Below are positions 16,815 to 25,415 of a stretch of 64,000 nucleotides of DNA, one piece after another (within the stretch, counting starts at the first letter, position 1; every line of letters starts with the position of its first letter). Position numbers and translations under genes: made by a program. The DNA lies in NCBI GenBank assembly GCA_023251255.1, contig JAHEZD010000001.1, positions 57,269 to 121,268 on the forward strand, read 5' to 3'. Origin of the DNA: Chitinophagaceae bacterium (GTDB lineage Bacteria; Bacteroidota; Bacteroidia; Chitinophagales; Chitinophagaceae). The notes under the pieces are model-generated. The model worked only from the letters and a program-made list of their open reading frames with translations, was not told where the DNA came from and searched no databases.

Positions 16815-17838
16815 ACCTAAATATGTTTTAGTTCATAATTCCAGTTGGGTAATGATGTAATTGCTTCAGATAAATGTTTGCGATGACATTGACAAATGTT
16901 GGCTTCAAAACAGGTTAATGCAATTCTTTTTTTCTTCAACAACAGGTCAAATATTTTTTCTTGAGAACTCTTTGTTATCGATAAGGTAGATGATTTGTAT
17001 TGATTAAACAAGCTATCGTAATCCGCTTGAGAGTTTAGTTCTTGGCGGAACGCTGATTGAATGCCAACTTCTGGAGTGTGCATATATTCAATTCCAAGAC
17101 TGTTGCAATATTTTAGCAATTGACTTTTTGAAAACCCAAACTTCATACTCATTGCATTGTTGCGAACATCAATTAGAAGCTTGACATCGTTTTTTATTAA
17201 TCGATTCAAATATTCTTCCAATGAGATTCCTTCATAACCAATAGTAAACAAAATGGTTTCCGAACTTACTGGCTTAGCGGTATAAACCTTTTGGTACTGC
17301 TCATCAGTCAATAATTCCTTCGCTATCTTACTATTTATTGCATAATAGCTATGATTCAGATAAGTGTGTTTCATTAAAGCAGTACTGCTCATCTTTCCAT
17401 AAAGCGTATGCAGTTCTACTAGGTTTTTCTTATCACTTGTGGAAAGTTTGGAGGTATAGTTGACAGCATCTTTTTTCGCAAAACTTTTTTCATCTTCATT
17501 AAGAAGTCCATGTTTTACCATAGCTGTTAAATCGGCATTGGCAGAAAAGGAATAGCAACCAAAATGATAAGGTACAAAATCATAATCAGGTTTCAACTGA
17601 CGTTTAGTGAACAATAACAATAGCTTTTGTAAAGCAATTTTTTCGATAGTGCCTCCAAAGGCTTCAATTATTGCAAGTATAACTTTCCTACGATAGAACA
17701 TAAAGCAAAACTAACTTTTTATTGCATCTAAAATGCTCAATAGTATTGTCGAAGATGAACGGCGCATCGCCACTATCACCCAATTGAAATACTACTGCTC
17801 GTCCCCTAATTTTTCTTCTTCTTTCAAAACAATTTCCC
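15986..17838. repeat. 13-bp direct repeats bracketing the AT-rich cassette
   Basis: AAAACAATTTCCC occurs at 15986-15998 and again at 17826-17838, exactly 1,840 bases apart. The match extends to 15 of 16 bases. Each copy covers the 3' end (codons for GKLF and stop) of a minus-strand gene. The pair encloses the two-gene AT-rich cassette and could be a recombination footprint, although shared C-terminal coding is an alternative explanation. Confidence 0.55.
16817..17701 (-). CDS. DUF488 protein with an unusual N-terminal helical domain
   Basis: The product has 294 residues. Residues 150-285 are a clear DUF488 domain: 'FTIGYEG' (152-158), 'IDVRNNAMS' with D178-V-R180, 'YMHTPEVG' (206-213), and 'ALTCFEANICQCHRKHL' with C264, C270, C272 and H273. 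Residues 1-140 are a separate domain ('RRKVILAIIEAFGG', 'PYHFGCYSFSANADLTAMVK') that resembles the Panacea/DUF4065-type helper domain only loosely. DUF488 function is unproven; several members occur in defence or DNA-modification neighbourhoods. It is AT-rich and lies two bases upstream of the unknown partner gene. Confidence 0.82.
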   Translation of the reverse strand: MFYRRKVILAIIEAFGGTIEKIALQKLLLLFTKRQLKPDYDFVPYHFGCYSFSANADLTAMVKHGLLNEDEKSFAKKDAVNYTSKLSTSDKKNLVELHTLYGKMSSTALMKHTYLNHSYYAINSKIAKELLTDEQYQKVYTAKPVSSETILFTIGYEGISLEEYLNRLIKNDVKLLIDVRNNAMSMKFGFSKSQLLKYCNSLGIEYMHTPEVGIQSAFRQELNSQADYDSLFNQYKSSTLSITKSSQEKIFDLLLKKKRIALTCFEANICQCHRKHLSEAITSLPNWNYELKHI

Positions 17839-18939
17839 CTGCGCCCCAGGTACTTGAAACTTCGTGGTATCCAGTTCCCAGCGTTCAGCATTCAGCCCAT
17901 AAATCTTATTGTACTTCTTGAACTGCTGCCTTACCAGATCACTAATGGGACCTTCGCCGCGCATACGTGTGCCATAGCGGCTATCGTTTACCTGGCCACC
18001 GTGGCCGTTCTCAATTAGATGCCACACTTTGTCTGCACGGTCCGGGAAGTTTTTGTACAGCCAGTCATGGAACATGAGCTTGATGGCCCCGTTCAAGCGT
18101 ATAAAAGTATAGGCACTGAAACTGGCACCGTTTTCACTGGCTGCCTGCATGATGCGCTGCATTTCGTGCTCGTTCAGGCCGGGTATCATGGGGCCTAGCA
18201 TTACGCCCATGCGCACACCCGCATCGCTCAGTTCCTTAATGATGCGCAGGCGCTGCATGCCCGTAGTGGTACGTGGCTCCATTACCCGCCGCAGGTCCTC
18301 ATTGAAGGAGGTAATGCTTACCAAGATGCTGATGAGTTTTTTCTTGGCCATTTCCTGCAATAGGTCCTTGTCGCGCAACATGCCCGCATTCTTGGTAATC
18401 ATGCCCACGGGCTGGTTGAACTCGTTGCAGACTTCCAATAGTTTACGGGTAATACCGAACTTCTTTTCTGCTGGTTGGTAGCAATCCGTATTGCCACTTA
18501 AGCTAATGGGCAGGCATTCCCATTTGGGGTTCATCAAGAACTTGCGCAGCAGTTCGGGGGCATTTTTCTTTACAATGATCTTGCGTTCAAAATCAAGGCC
18601 CGCACTGTAGCCCCAGTATTCATGGGCGTTGCGGGCATAGCAGTAAATGCAGCCATGTTCGCAGCCCTGGTAGGGGTTCATGCTGTAGAACATGCCCACA
18701 TCCGGGCTGTCCACTTTGTTCACAATGCTTTTGGCCTTGTCTTCCAGGTACACGGTGGCCTCGTTCTTTTCTGTCCAGTCGTCAATGGCTTCGATATGCT
18801 CCCTCACTGTTTGATTGGTCAGGAAACGGTTCTTGGTATTGATCTGTGCGCCACGGCCCTTGAGGTATTCACTGGAGCCTTCCTCTGTGGCCGATGAAGG
18901 CCGGGGTTTGGCATTGGGATTATCATTGATGTTTTTCAT
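17824..18939 (-). CDS. PA0069-family radical SAM protein
   Basis: The product has 371 residues from the ATG at 18939; an upstream TTG at 19032 is unlikely. The radical SAM cluster is 'CEHGCIYC' (C93, C97, C100), the CxxxCxxC pattern that binds a 4Fe-4S cluster and S-adenosylmethionine. The family is related to spore photoproduct lyase and is annotated as PA0069-like; its substrate is not known. The last five residues are QGKLF, resembling a sliding-clamp-binding peptide. It lies in the same minus-strand run as the 2H phosphoesterase gene upstream and ends at the right-hand direct repeat of the AT-rich cassette. Confidence 0.87.
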   Translation of the reverse strand: MKNINDNPNAKPRPSSATEEGSSEYLKGRGAQINTKNRFLTNQTVREHIEAIDDWTEKNEATVYLEDKAKSIVNKVDSPDVGMFYSMNPYQGCEHGCIYCYARNAHEYWGYSAGLDFERKIIVKKNAPELLRKFLMNPKWECLPISLSGNTDCYQPAEKKFGITRKLLEVCNEFNQPVGMITKNAGMLRDKDLLQEMAKKKLISILVSITSFNEDLRRVMEPRTTTGMQRLRIIKELSDAGVRMGVMLGPMIPGLNEHEMQRIMQAASENGASFSAYTFIRLNGAIKLMFHDWLYKNFPDRADKVWHLIENGHGGQVNDSRYGTRMRGEGPISDLVRQQFKKYNKIYGLNAERWELDTTKFQVPGAQGKLF

Positions 18940-19028
18940 GTTGAAATAGTTGGGCCACAGTATGGCAGGAATTGCTGTGCAGCGTTGCCTATGAACGTCG
19001 CCCATCGACCCATTGACCGCTGTGGGGA

Positions 19029-19670
19029 TCAATAAAAAAGGGATGCCTGTATGGTAACCGCTGGTTGTTTGTTCAGCAATGGGAGTGTTGCGGCAATTTT
19101 GTATCCCTTGCTGTCTGCCTTCCTTTTCAGCAGCAATAATTCGTTGGCCATGAAGCTTGCACTAAATGGGGTGTTGCTGTATTCCAGCCAGGCTTTTTCA
19201 TATTGCCAGGGCAATAGTTTCCTGGCTACTGAAATATGGGGCTCCGTAATGAAATGCGGTTTGTTGTCATTGTCAACCTTCATTAGGTGCTGTGCCTGCT
19301 TCAATGCCTTGACCAGTGCAACAAGCTGGTTCTTTGTTTCCACGTTCACATAAATGGTATGTGTGGGGAAACTGCCAAAATCCTTCAGGTCCACTTTAAA
19401 GGGAGCATTTGTTGCTGCAATGCTTTCCAGCTTCTGTACAATCTTCTTCTCCGTCATGTCATACTGCTTGAACCTTAGCAGGGTGAGGTGCGGCTTCAGG
19501 TACATGGCCATTGGATTGTCGTATTTCGCCGAAAAGGATTGCTTAATGGCCATGATCTTATTGTACAGGTCTTCATGGGGCTGCAGTATGAGCAAGTAAT
19601 CGTGCAATGCCAATTGCTGTTCATTGAATGGCTGCTGTGGAATATGGGCCATGATAAAAGGATGTTGCAT
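19029..19670 (-). CDS. 2'-5' RNA ligase (2H phosphoesterase) family protein
   Basis: The 213-residue protein has the two HxT/S motifs of 2H phosphoesterases: H61-L-T-L in 'KPHLTLLRF' and H145-I-S-V in 'EPHISVARKL'. Family members ligate or hydrolyse 2',5' or cyclic 2',3' phosphodiester bonds in RNA or nucleotides. The C-terminus is QASLFY, close to the clamp-binding consensus QL[S/D]LF. A second possible start is the ATG at residue 7 (19652). It precedes the radical SAM gene by about 90 bases and probably shares its transcript. Confidence 0.85.
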   Translation of the reverse strand: MQHPFIMAHIPQQPFNEQQLALHDYLLILQPHEDLYNKIMAIKQSFSAKYDNPMAMYLKPHLTLLRFKQYDMTEKKIVQKLESIAATNAPFKVDLKDFGSFPTHTIYVNVETKNQLVALVKALKQAQHLMKVDNDNKPHFITEPHISVARKLLPWQYEKAWLEYSNTPFSASFMANELLLLKRKADSKGYKIAATLPLLNKQPAVTIQASLFY

Positions 19671-19785
19671 GGTATTGGTGTTTTACCTTGCCCCAACCCC
19701 CTCCTTCAGGAGTGTGGCCAGTGCGAAGGACCTAGCGAAGATTGTGGCGAATGGAACCGTCAGGACTGTTGGCCGCTGACGGGTT

Positions 19786-20142
19786 CTATAGCAGGATGCG
19801 GTTGATCAATTTCTCCTCCTCCCCGTTTTTTGTTTTGTACAGGCAAACAGATTTCAGCCTTTCTGCTGTATCATGGCCAGTTATGGACTGCATCAGTTGG
19901 GATGCAGGGATATCGAAGGCCGTTTTCCATTGCTGCATCATGCTGCACAATAATACATGTGTACCGTTCAGGCTGCCATCGCTTTGCACGCAAAGGTTCT
20001 GCAGGTGCCTGAACAGCATGTTCTCCGTATGTTCCTCCGCACAGAAACCGGCCAACGCCAATAGGGTGGACGGGTTATTGTATTCTGCCACAATCCTGTA
20101 TTGCTGGTGGCTCTTGCCACAGTTCAATAATATATTTTTCAT
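19786..20142 (-). CDS. Hypothetical protein divergent from umuD
   Basis: This 118-residue protein starts at an ATG 72 bases from the divergent umuD start, so the two share a promoter region. It is soluble, with mixed helices and several Cys and His residues ('ALAGFCAEEHTENMLFRHLQ'). I recognise no family. A link with SOS or repair is suggested only by position. Confidence 0.6.
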   Translation of the reverse strand: MKNILLNCGKSHQQYRIVAEYNNPSTLLALAGFCAEEHTENMLFRHLQNLCVQSDGSLNGTHVLLCSMMQQWKTAFDIPASQLMQSITGHDTAERLKSVCLYKTKNGEEEKLINRILL

Positions 20143-20214
20143 AATGCTGAATTTTGCAAACTAAATTTTGTGGTATAAAAATACTAATTAATTTAGCATG
20201 ACAAAATAAACTTT

Positions 20215-20796
20215 ATGGAAGAGGAAATATTTTACAATAGCGCCTATAACGGCACCAAGCAATTCAGCCAGCAGGATGTGAAGATGGCGAATGCCACAGG
20301 CTTCGGTGCCGCTGCCGATGATTTCATGGAACGGGGCATTGACCTGAACGAGCGTTTGGTGATGAACAAGCCCGCCACTTTCTTTTTCAGGATGAACAGC
20401 GATGCGATGGAAGGGGCCAGCATCCATGCGGGCGATGTGCTGATTGTGGACAGGAGCATTAAGGCTACCAGTGGGAAGATTGTTGTGGCTGCGGTGAACG
20501 GGGAAATGTTTGTGCGCCGCTATGAACTGGGCTTCAATAGGGCCAGCCTCTGTGCGGAGAACAAGAAGTTCAGGGATATTGTAATGGACGAGTTTACGCA
20601 GTTGATGGTTTGGGGGGTGGTTACCTGTACGATCCATATAATGGATGCTGCGTTGGTTGCTTTTAATAAGGACAAGGAGGAACATCAGAACCCCGCCGAC
20701 GGTTCTAACCTCGGCGGCGGTTTGGTAGGGAGTAGGAACCCCATCAACGGTCTTAACCTTCAAAAGGGCGGTTCCAGAAAAAATTTATCTTTTTAA
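20215..20796 (+). CDS. umuD: UmuD homologue lacking the catalytic Ser-Lys dyad, with a REP-encoded tail
   Basis: The product has 193 residues; UmuD is normally about 140. Residues 28-148 align with E. coli UmuD through 'GFGAAADDFMERGIDLNERL', 'AGDVLIVDRSI' and 'VAAVNGEMFVRR'. In that alignment the catalytic Ser60 falls on A64 ('NSDAM' instead of GDSM), the catalytic Lys97 falls on R101, and the Cys-Gly cleavage site becomes Thr29-Gly30. Self-cleavage should therefore be absent. The last 34 or so residues (from 'QNPADGSNLGGG') are encoded by the first REP unit. umuC lies 1.35 kb downstream, past the RAYT array. Confidence 0.85.
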   Translation: MEEEIFYNSAYNGTKQFSQQDVKMANATGFGAAADDFMERGIDLNERLVMNKPATFFFRMNSDAMEGASIHAGDVLIVDRSIKATSGKIVVAAVNGEMFVRRYELGFNRASLCAENKKFRDIVMDEFTQLMVWGVVTCTIHIMDAALVAFNKDKEEHQNPADGSNLGGGLVGSRNPINGLNLQKGGSRKNLSF

Positions 20797-22105
20797 CCAA
20801 CCGCTGACGGGGTCTGAAGCCGCCGTCAGGGTTTAGGGCATCGTTAATTATAACAGAACCCCGCCGACGGTTTTGACCTCGGTGGCGGTTTGGAAGGAAA
20901 TAAAAACCCGGTCAATGGTTTGGACTTTGATAAGGGCGGTCCTAGGAAAGAATTATCTTTTTCAACCAACCGCTGACGGGGCCTGAAGCCGCCGTCAGGG
21001 TTTAGGGCATCGTTAATTATAACAGAACCCCGCCGACGGTTCTAACCTCGGCGGCGGTTGATGAAGATTGAAACTCCATCAGCGGCCAACGGGATAACAA
21101 TTAGATACTTATTAAAAGTGATTATATGAATATCCAACCATTAACAGAAGGTAGCTACTTCCATATCTACAATAGGGGCGTTAACCATGAAGACATTTTT
21201 AAGGAGGAGAGGAACTACCACTATTTTATCCAACAATACAAAACGTATTGTGCCGATGTATTTGAAACATGTGGATATGCCCTACTCAGGAACCACTTCC
21301 ATTTATTGGTCTACGTGAAGGAGAACGTAGTAGTACCGAAACTTAAAGGAGAATGCGGTATACAACTGAATGCATCCAAACAGCTCGGTCATTTTTTTAA
21401 CTCCTATGCCCAGTCCATAAACAGGTCTTATAAACGGACCGGCCCATTGTTCGAATCGCCTTTTGAACGGAAGAAGATAGATAGTGATGCATACATTACT
21501 TCCATGATAATGTATTGCCACTTTAACCCGCAACTACATGGTTTTGTCAATGATTTTAAGGAATGGGAATTTACTTCCTATAACGCTATCTTAAGGAATG
21601 ATAATAGTTTATTGGCCTCGGATAAAGTATTGGAATGGTTTGGGAGTGCTGAAGCTTTGGAGAAAACGCATCGAAATAAATACAATGAGATAATGTTTAA
21701 TGAAACCTACGATTTTAATGATAATTCTTCATTACAACCGCTGACGGGGCCTGGAGCCGCCGTCAGGGTTTAGGGCATCGTTGATTGTACAGAACCCCGC
21801 CGACGGTTTTGACCTCGGCGGCGGTTTAGCAGGAAGTACGAACCCTATAATGGTCTGGACCTTGATAAGAGCGGTCCTAGAAAAGAATTATCTTTTTAAC
21901 CAACCGCTGACGGGGCCTGAAGCCGCCGTCAGGGTTTAGGGCATCGTTGATTGTACAGAACCCCGCCGACGGTTTTGACCTCGGTGGCGGTTTGGAAGGA
22001 AATAAAAACCCGGTCAATGGTTTGGACTTTGATAAGGGCGGTCCTAGGAAAGAATTATCTTTTTAACCAACCGCTGACGGGGCCTGGAGCCGCCGTCAGG
22101 GTTTG
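20687..22105. repeat. REP/BIME-like array around a RAYT gene
   Basis: Two hairpin types alternate. Type A begins GAACCCCGCCGACGG and ends CGGCGGCGGTTT, starting near 20687, 20855, 21024, 21791 and 21957. Type B has arms CTGACGG and CCGTCAG, at 20804-20829, 20973-20998, 21741-21766, 21907-21932 and 22074-22099. The B hairpins repeat every 166-169 bases except where the RAYT gene interrupts the third unit between its A and B parts. Spacers are also conserved (GGGCGGTCCTAG, AATTATCTTTTTAACC). Confidence 0.9.
21126..21773 (+). CDS. REP-associated tyrosine transposase (RAYT, Y1/HUH family)
   Basis: The 215-residue protein has the HUH motif 'NHFHLLV' (H57, H59), N-terminal 'YFHIYNRG', a central 'KRTGPLFESPFERKKI' block and 'MYCHFNP' (Y130, H132), corresponding to the YxHxNP region of IS200/RAYT enzymes. 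Such enzymes nick and rejoin single-stranded REP hairpins. It is embedded in the third unit of the array. Its last dozen residues ('QPLTGPGAAVRV') and stop codon are encoded by a type B hairpin. It is intact, so mobility of the surrounding REPs is plausible. Confidence 0.9.
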   Translation: MNIQPLTEGSYFHIYNRGVNHEDIFKEERNYHYFIQQYKTYCADVFETCGYALLRNHFHLLVYVKENVVVPKLKGECGIQLNASKQLGHFFNSYAQSINRSYKRTGPLFESPFERKKIDSDAYITSMIMYCHFNPQLHGFVNDFKEWEFTSYNAILRNDNSLLASDKVLEWFGSAEALEKTHRNKYNEIMFNETYDFNDNSSLQPLTGPGAAVRV

Positions 22106-22148
22106 AAATATCGTCAATATTGACATAGTTATTAAAAAAGGGGGTCCT

Positions 22149-23429
22149 ATGAAAGCAATTGTGGACTGCAACAGTTTCTATTGTTCCTGCGAAAGGCTGT
22201 TCCGCCCTGAACTGGACCGGAAGCCTGTTGTGGTGCTGAGCAACAATGATGGTTGCATTGTGTCAAGGAGCGATGAAGCCAAGAAACTGGGGGTTGGCAT
22301 GGCCGCTCCCTATTTCCAGAACAAGGACCTGATCGAGAAGAATGGAGTAGCCACTTTTTCATCCAACTATAATTTATATGGCGACTTGAGCTGGCGGGTA
22401 ATGGAAACATTGAGGGTGATGTTTGGTAAGGACAATGTGGAAGTGTACAGTGTGGATGAGGCTTTTGTGGACCTTGATTTTATTCCTGCAGACCAAATGC
22501 AGCGTGTGGCAATGGATATCAAGGAAACTGTTGAAACATGGACGGGCATCAAGGTTTCGGTGGGCATTGCCCCAACGAAAGTACTGGCGAAAGTGGCCAA
22601 CCGGCTATCAAAGAAAGACAAGGAGGGCAGCAATGGGGTAATGGTGCTGGACTCACAAACCAAAACGGATGCTGCCCTGAAGCAGACCTATATCAGCTCG
22701 GTTTGGGGCGTAGGCTACAAGTATGCGGAAAAGTTGAAACGCTATGGTATTTACAGTGCCTACGACTTGAGCCTGAAAACGATGCACTTTGCGAAAACGC
22801 ATTTGGGGGGCGTTACGGGGCTGCGTTTATGGAGGGAACTGAAGGGTATCACCAGCATGCAAATGGAAGATGAACTGGAAGTAAAGAAAATGATCATGAC
22901 CACCAGGATGTTCGGCGAACCTGTGGATGACCTGAAGAGCATATTGGAAGCCGTGGCTACTTACACTTCAAGGGCAGCAGAAAAATTGAGGAGGCAGCAT
23001 GGTGCGGCGAAACATATCAGTGTGTTCATTGTGGCCAAGGAGCAGGACCATCATTCCTCCTTCAAACGTGGGGCAACCATCAGCAGCTATACCACATTGG
23101 ATTTTGCTACCTCCCAAACACATGAACTCATTAAGCCTGCCCTTGAACTGGCGAAGCGTTTATATGAAAAAGGGAGGAGCTACAAGAAAGCTGGTGTGAT
23201 GCTGAGCCATATTGTTCCTGATACATCCGTGCAGGGCAACCTGTTCCTGCCGGATACAAAAAACAGGAGCAAATTATTGATGGATACCATTGACAATATC
23301 AACTTCAGCCAGCGCGATGATATCCTCAAGTTTGCAAGTACCGGTACGGAACGCAACTGGAAAATGCAGCAGAACTTCCATAGTCCCAAGTACACTTCAC
23401 GTTGGAATGAGCTATGCGAAGTGAAATAA
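22149..23429 (+). CDS. umuC: UmuC-like Y-family DNA polymerase
   Basis: The product has 426 residues, normal for UmuC. The polymerase active site is visible in 'AIVDCNSFY' (D6) and 'YSVDEAFVDLD' (D103, E104). 'NNDGCIVSRS' and 'VSVGIAPTKVLAKVANRLSK' are also typical, and the C-terminal region matches DUF4113. QGNLF at 362-366 coincides with the beta-clamp motif QLNLF of E. coli UmuC (357-361). The enzyme carries out translesion synthesis. It is separated from umuD by the REP-RAYT array, so it may rely on read-through or a promoter within the array. Confidence 0.95.
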   Translation: MKAIVDCNSFYCSCERLFRPELDRKPVVVLSNNDGCIVSRSDEAKKLGVGMAAPYFQNKDLIEKNGVATFSSNYNLYGDLSWRVMETLRVMFGKDNVEVYSVDEAFVDLDFIPADQMQRVAMDIKETVETWTGIKVSVGIAPTKVLAKVANRLSKKDKEGSNGVMVLDSQTKTDAALKQTYISSVWGVGYKYAEKLKRYGIYSAYDLSLKTMHFAKTHLGGVTGLRLWRELKGITSMQMEDELEVKKMIMTTRMFGEPVDDLKSILEAVATYTSRAAEKLRRQHGAAKHISVFIVAKEQDHHSSFKRGATISSYTTLDFATSQTHELIKPALELAKRLYEKGRSYKKAGVMLSHIVPDTSVQGNLFLPDTKNRSKLLMDTIDNINFSQRDDILKFASTGTERNWKMQQNFHSPKYTSRWNELCEVK

Positions 23430-23657
23430 AAAGTATTGTTAAGATTCCTCCAAGGCTTAGATCCAGCTTGACTTTTAATTCTTTTTTAATCCAATGCCAG
23501 TAAGGGTTTCGGCGGGGTAAGCACTGTTGACAAATGTTTAACAAGATATCGGGCACACACTTTACGGCTATGCGTATCTAAACAATTAATGTTGTGTAAT
23601 ATTTGTCACTTTCCAATAGGCCGACAAAAGATAGATTTACCACAAAACCCCCGTATT

Positions 23658-24107
23658 ATGAAATTGCTAGTGGCTTCCATTGCCCTGTCCCTACTTTCAT
23701 TTACTACCTCAACCATACATTGGGAGAACGATTTTTCCAGTGCCAAGCAAACGGCCACTGCAGAACATAAGTTCATACTGCTCAATTTCTCCGGTAGCGA
23801 TTGGTGCGGGCCCTGTATCCGCCTGCACAAGGAAATTTTTGGGACTGAGGAGTTTGCGGCTTTTGCCAAGGACAACCTGGTTATGGTAAATGCAGATTTC
23901 CCACGCCAGAAGAAGAACCAGTTATCCAAAATACAACAGCAACAGAACGATAAGCTGGCCGATCAATACAATTCAACCGGCAATTTCCCTTTCACATTGT
24001 TATTGGATGCCAATGGCAAAGTGGTAAAGGCTTGGGATGGTTTTTATAAGGACGGGGTACCCGGATTTATTCATGAATTAAAACTTGCCATGCATGGTAG
24101 CAACTGA
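23658..24107 (+). CDS. Exported thioredoxin-family protein
   Basis: The product has 149 residues from the ATG at 23658. A short signal peptide (about 1-18) precedes a thioredoxin fold with the redox motif W49-C-G-P-C53 and 'FPFTLLLDANGKVV' near the cis-proline strand. It resembles the DUF255/thioredoxin_7 group. Its 3' end overlaps the ApbE start at 24094, so it is the first gene of the ApbE operon and may keep partner thiols reduced. Confidence 0.85.
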   Translation: MKLLVASIALSLLSFTTSTIHWENDFSSAKQTATAEHKFILLNFSGSDWCGPCIRLHKEIFGTEEFAAFAKDNLVMVNADFPRQKKNQLSKIQQQQNDKLADQYNSTGNFPFTLLLDANGKVVKAWDGFYKDGVPGFIHELKLAMHGSN

Positions 24108-25044
24108 AACGCTGGTTGAACAGGGCCTGTTCAAGCAAGCGATGAAACTGATGGGCAACCGCTTTGAGATAACAGTGGTGGGCGAGGATGCTGCATGGGC
24201 CAATGGCATGATTGCGGCAGCGGTAGCGGAGATCCAAAGGATAGAGCGGCTGTTGACCACCTATAGTGATACCAGTGAAACTTCACTGATCAATGCCCAT
24301 GCTGGTATAGCCCCCGTGGAAGTAAGCCATGAAACATTGGAACTGGTAAAGCGGTCGTTGAGGATTTCCCGACTTACACAGGGTGCTTTTGATATTACTT
24401 ATGGCAGCATAGATAAACGCTTATGGAATTTTGATAGGACCATGACTGCGTTACCGGATGCAGCAACAGCCAAGCAAATGGTGCGCTTGATCAATTATAG
24501 GAATGTGGTGGTAGATGACCAAGCATCCACCATTTTCCTGAAGGAGAAGGGAATGCGTATTGGTTTTGGCGGTATCGGCAAGGGCTATGCTGCGGAAAAG
24601 GCCAAGCAATTGCTGCAGGAGTGGGGCATAACCAGTGGTATAGTCAATGCTTCGGGAGACCTAACTGCATGGGGCTACCAACCTGATGGGAGGCAATGGA
24701 CGGTTGGCATTGCGCATCCTGATGTGGCCGAGCTTCCTTTCTCCGCTCTCAACATTAGCAATATGGCTGTGGCCACTTCGGGTAACTATGAAAAGTATGC
24801 AATGATTGGCGGCAAGAAATATTCGCATACCATCAACCCCAAGACTGGCCTGCCTGTGACGGGTATCAAAAGCGTAACCATCATTTGCCCAAATGCTGAA
24901 ATGGCCGATGCCATGGCCACGCCTGTAACCATTATGGGCATTGAGGCTGGTTTGTATATGGTGAACCAATTAAAAGGGGTAGGCTGCATTATCATTGACG
25001 ACAACAACCGTATGTATACATCGAGAAATATCAACCTAAAGTAA
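24094..25044 (+). CDS. apbE: FAD:protein FMN transferase
   Basis: This 316-residue protein has ApbE signatures: 'GFGGIGKGYAAEKAKQLL' (FAD binding), 'NASGDLTAWG', 'ATSGNYEKY' and 'YSHTINPKTGLPV' near the metal site. ApbE attaches FMN through a phosphoester to Ser or Thr of extracytoplasmic targets. The ATG at 24094 overlaps the previous gene by 14 bases. No obvious signal peptide is seen, which is unusual because most ApbE proteins are exported. Neighbouring DUF4266 is a candidate substrate. Confidence 0.92.
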   Translation: MVATETLVEQGLFKQAMKLMGNRFEITVVGEDAAWANGMIAAAVAEIQRIERLLTTYSDTSETSLINAHAGIAPVEVSHETLELVKRSLRISRLTQGAFDITYGSIDKRLWNFDRTMTALPDAATAKQMVRLINYRNVVVDDQASTIFLKEKGMRIGFGGIGKGYAAEKAKQLLQEWGITSGIVNASGDLTAWGYQPDGRQWTVGIAHPDVAELPFSALNISNMAVATSGNYEKYAMIGGKKYSHTINPKTGLPVTGIKSVTIICPNAEMADAMATPVTIMGIEAGLYMVNQLKGVGCIIIDDNNRMYTSRNINLK

Positions 25045-25054
25045 TAAGCAACAC

Positions 25055-25282
25055 ATGAGGAAACAATTGAAACAGGTAGCAATGATGGCATCCATTGTGA
25101 TCATTGCCGCCGCATCCTGCAAGCCGGTGAAGGAGTACCAGAAGAGCCGGCTGAACGATGGGGAAATGGCATTGGGCGCAAGGAAAGTGGAGAAGACGGA
25201 AAACAGTTTCCAAACTTATCGCGAAGGTGCATCCGGGGCCAATGGTGGCAAAACGGGTGGCGGCTGCGGGTGTAATAAGTAG
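25055..25282 (+). CDS. DUF4266 lipoprotein
   Basis: This 75-residue protein has a lipobox ending 'AAASC' (C22), then a short polar mature part with 'YREGASGANGG' and a C-terminal 'GGGCGCNK'. These are the conserved blocks of DUF4266. It starts ten bases after apbE. The 'EGAS' block partly resembles the ApbE acceptor motif DxxSGA(T/S), so S60 could carry FMN (inference). Confidence 0.85.
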   Translation: MRKQLKQVAMMASIVIIAAASCKPVKEYQKSRLNDGEMALGARKVEKTENSFQTYREGASGANGGKTGGGCGCNK

Positions 25283-25415
25283 TGGATGGGTCATAGCTAA
25301 TAGTTCATAGTAATTAGTTGGTAGTTGGTAGCTGTGGGGTAGGCCTGCCGTTACCGGCAGCCACAGTTAAAAATTAGCGTATTCCTTCATTCTTCGGTTC
25401 CCTTTAAAAATTAAC

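Noticed and set aside
18940..19032. N-terminal extension of the radical SAM protein
   Set aside because: It depends on a TTG start and encodes an unconserved, implausible leader; the ATG at 18939 gives a normal N-terminus.
20687..22105. CRISPR array
   Set aside because: Repeats are long palindromic units with conserved spacers and an internal RAYT gene; there are no variable spacers of uniform length and no cas genes.
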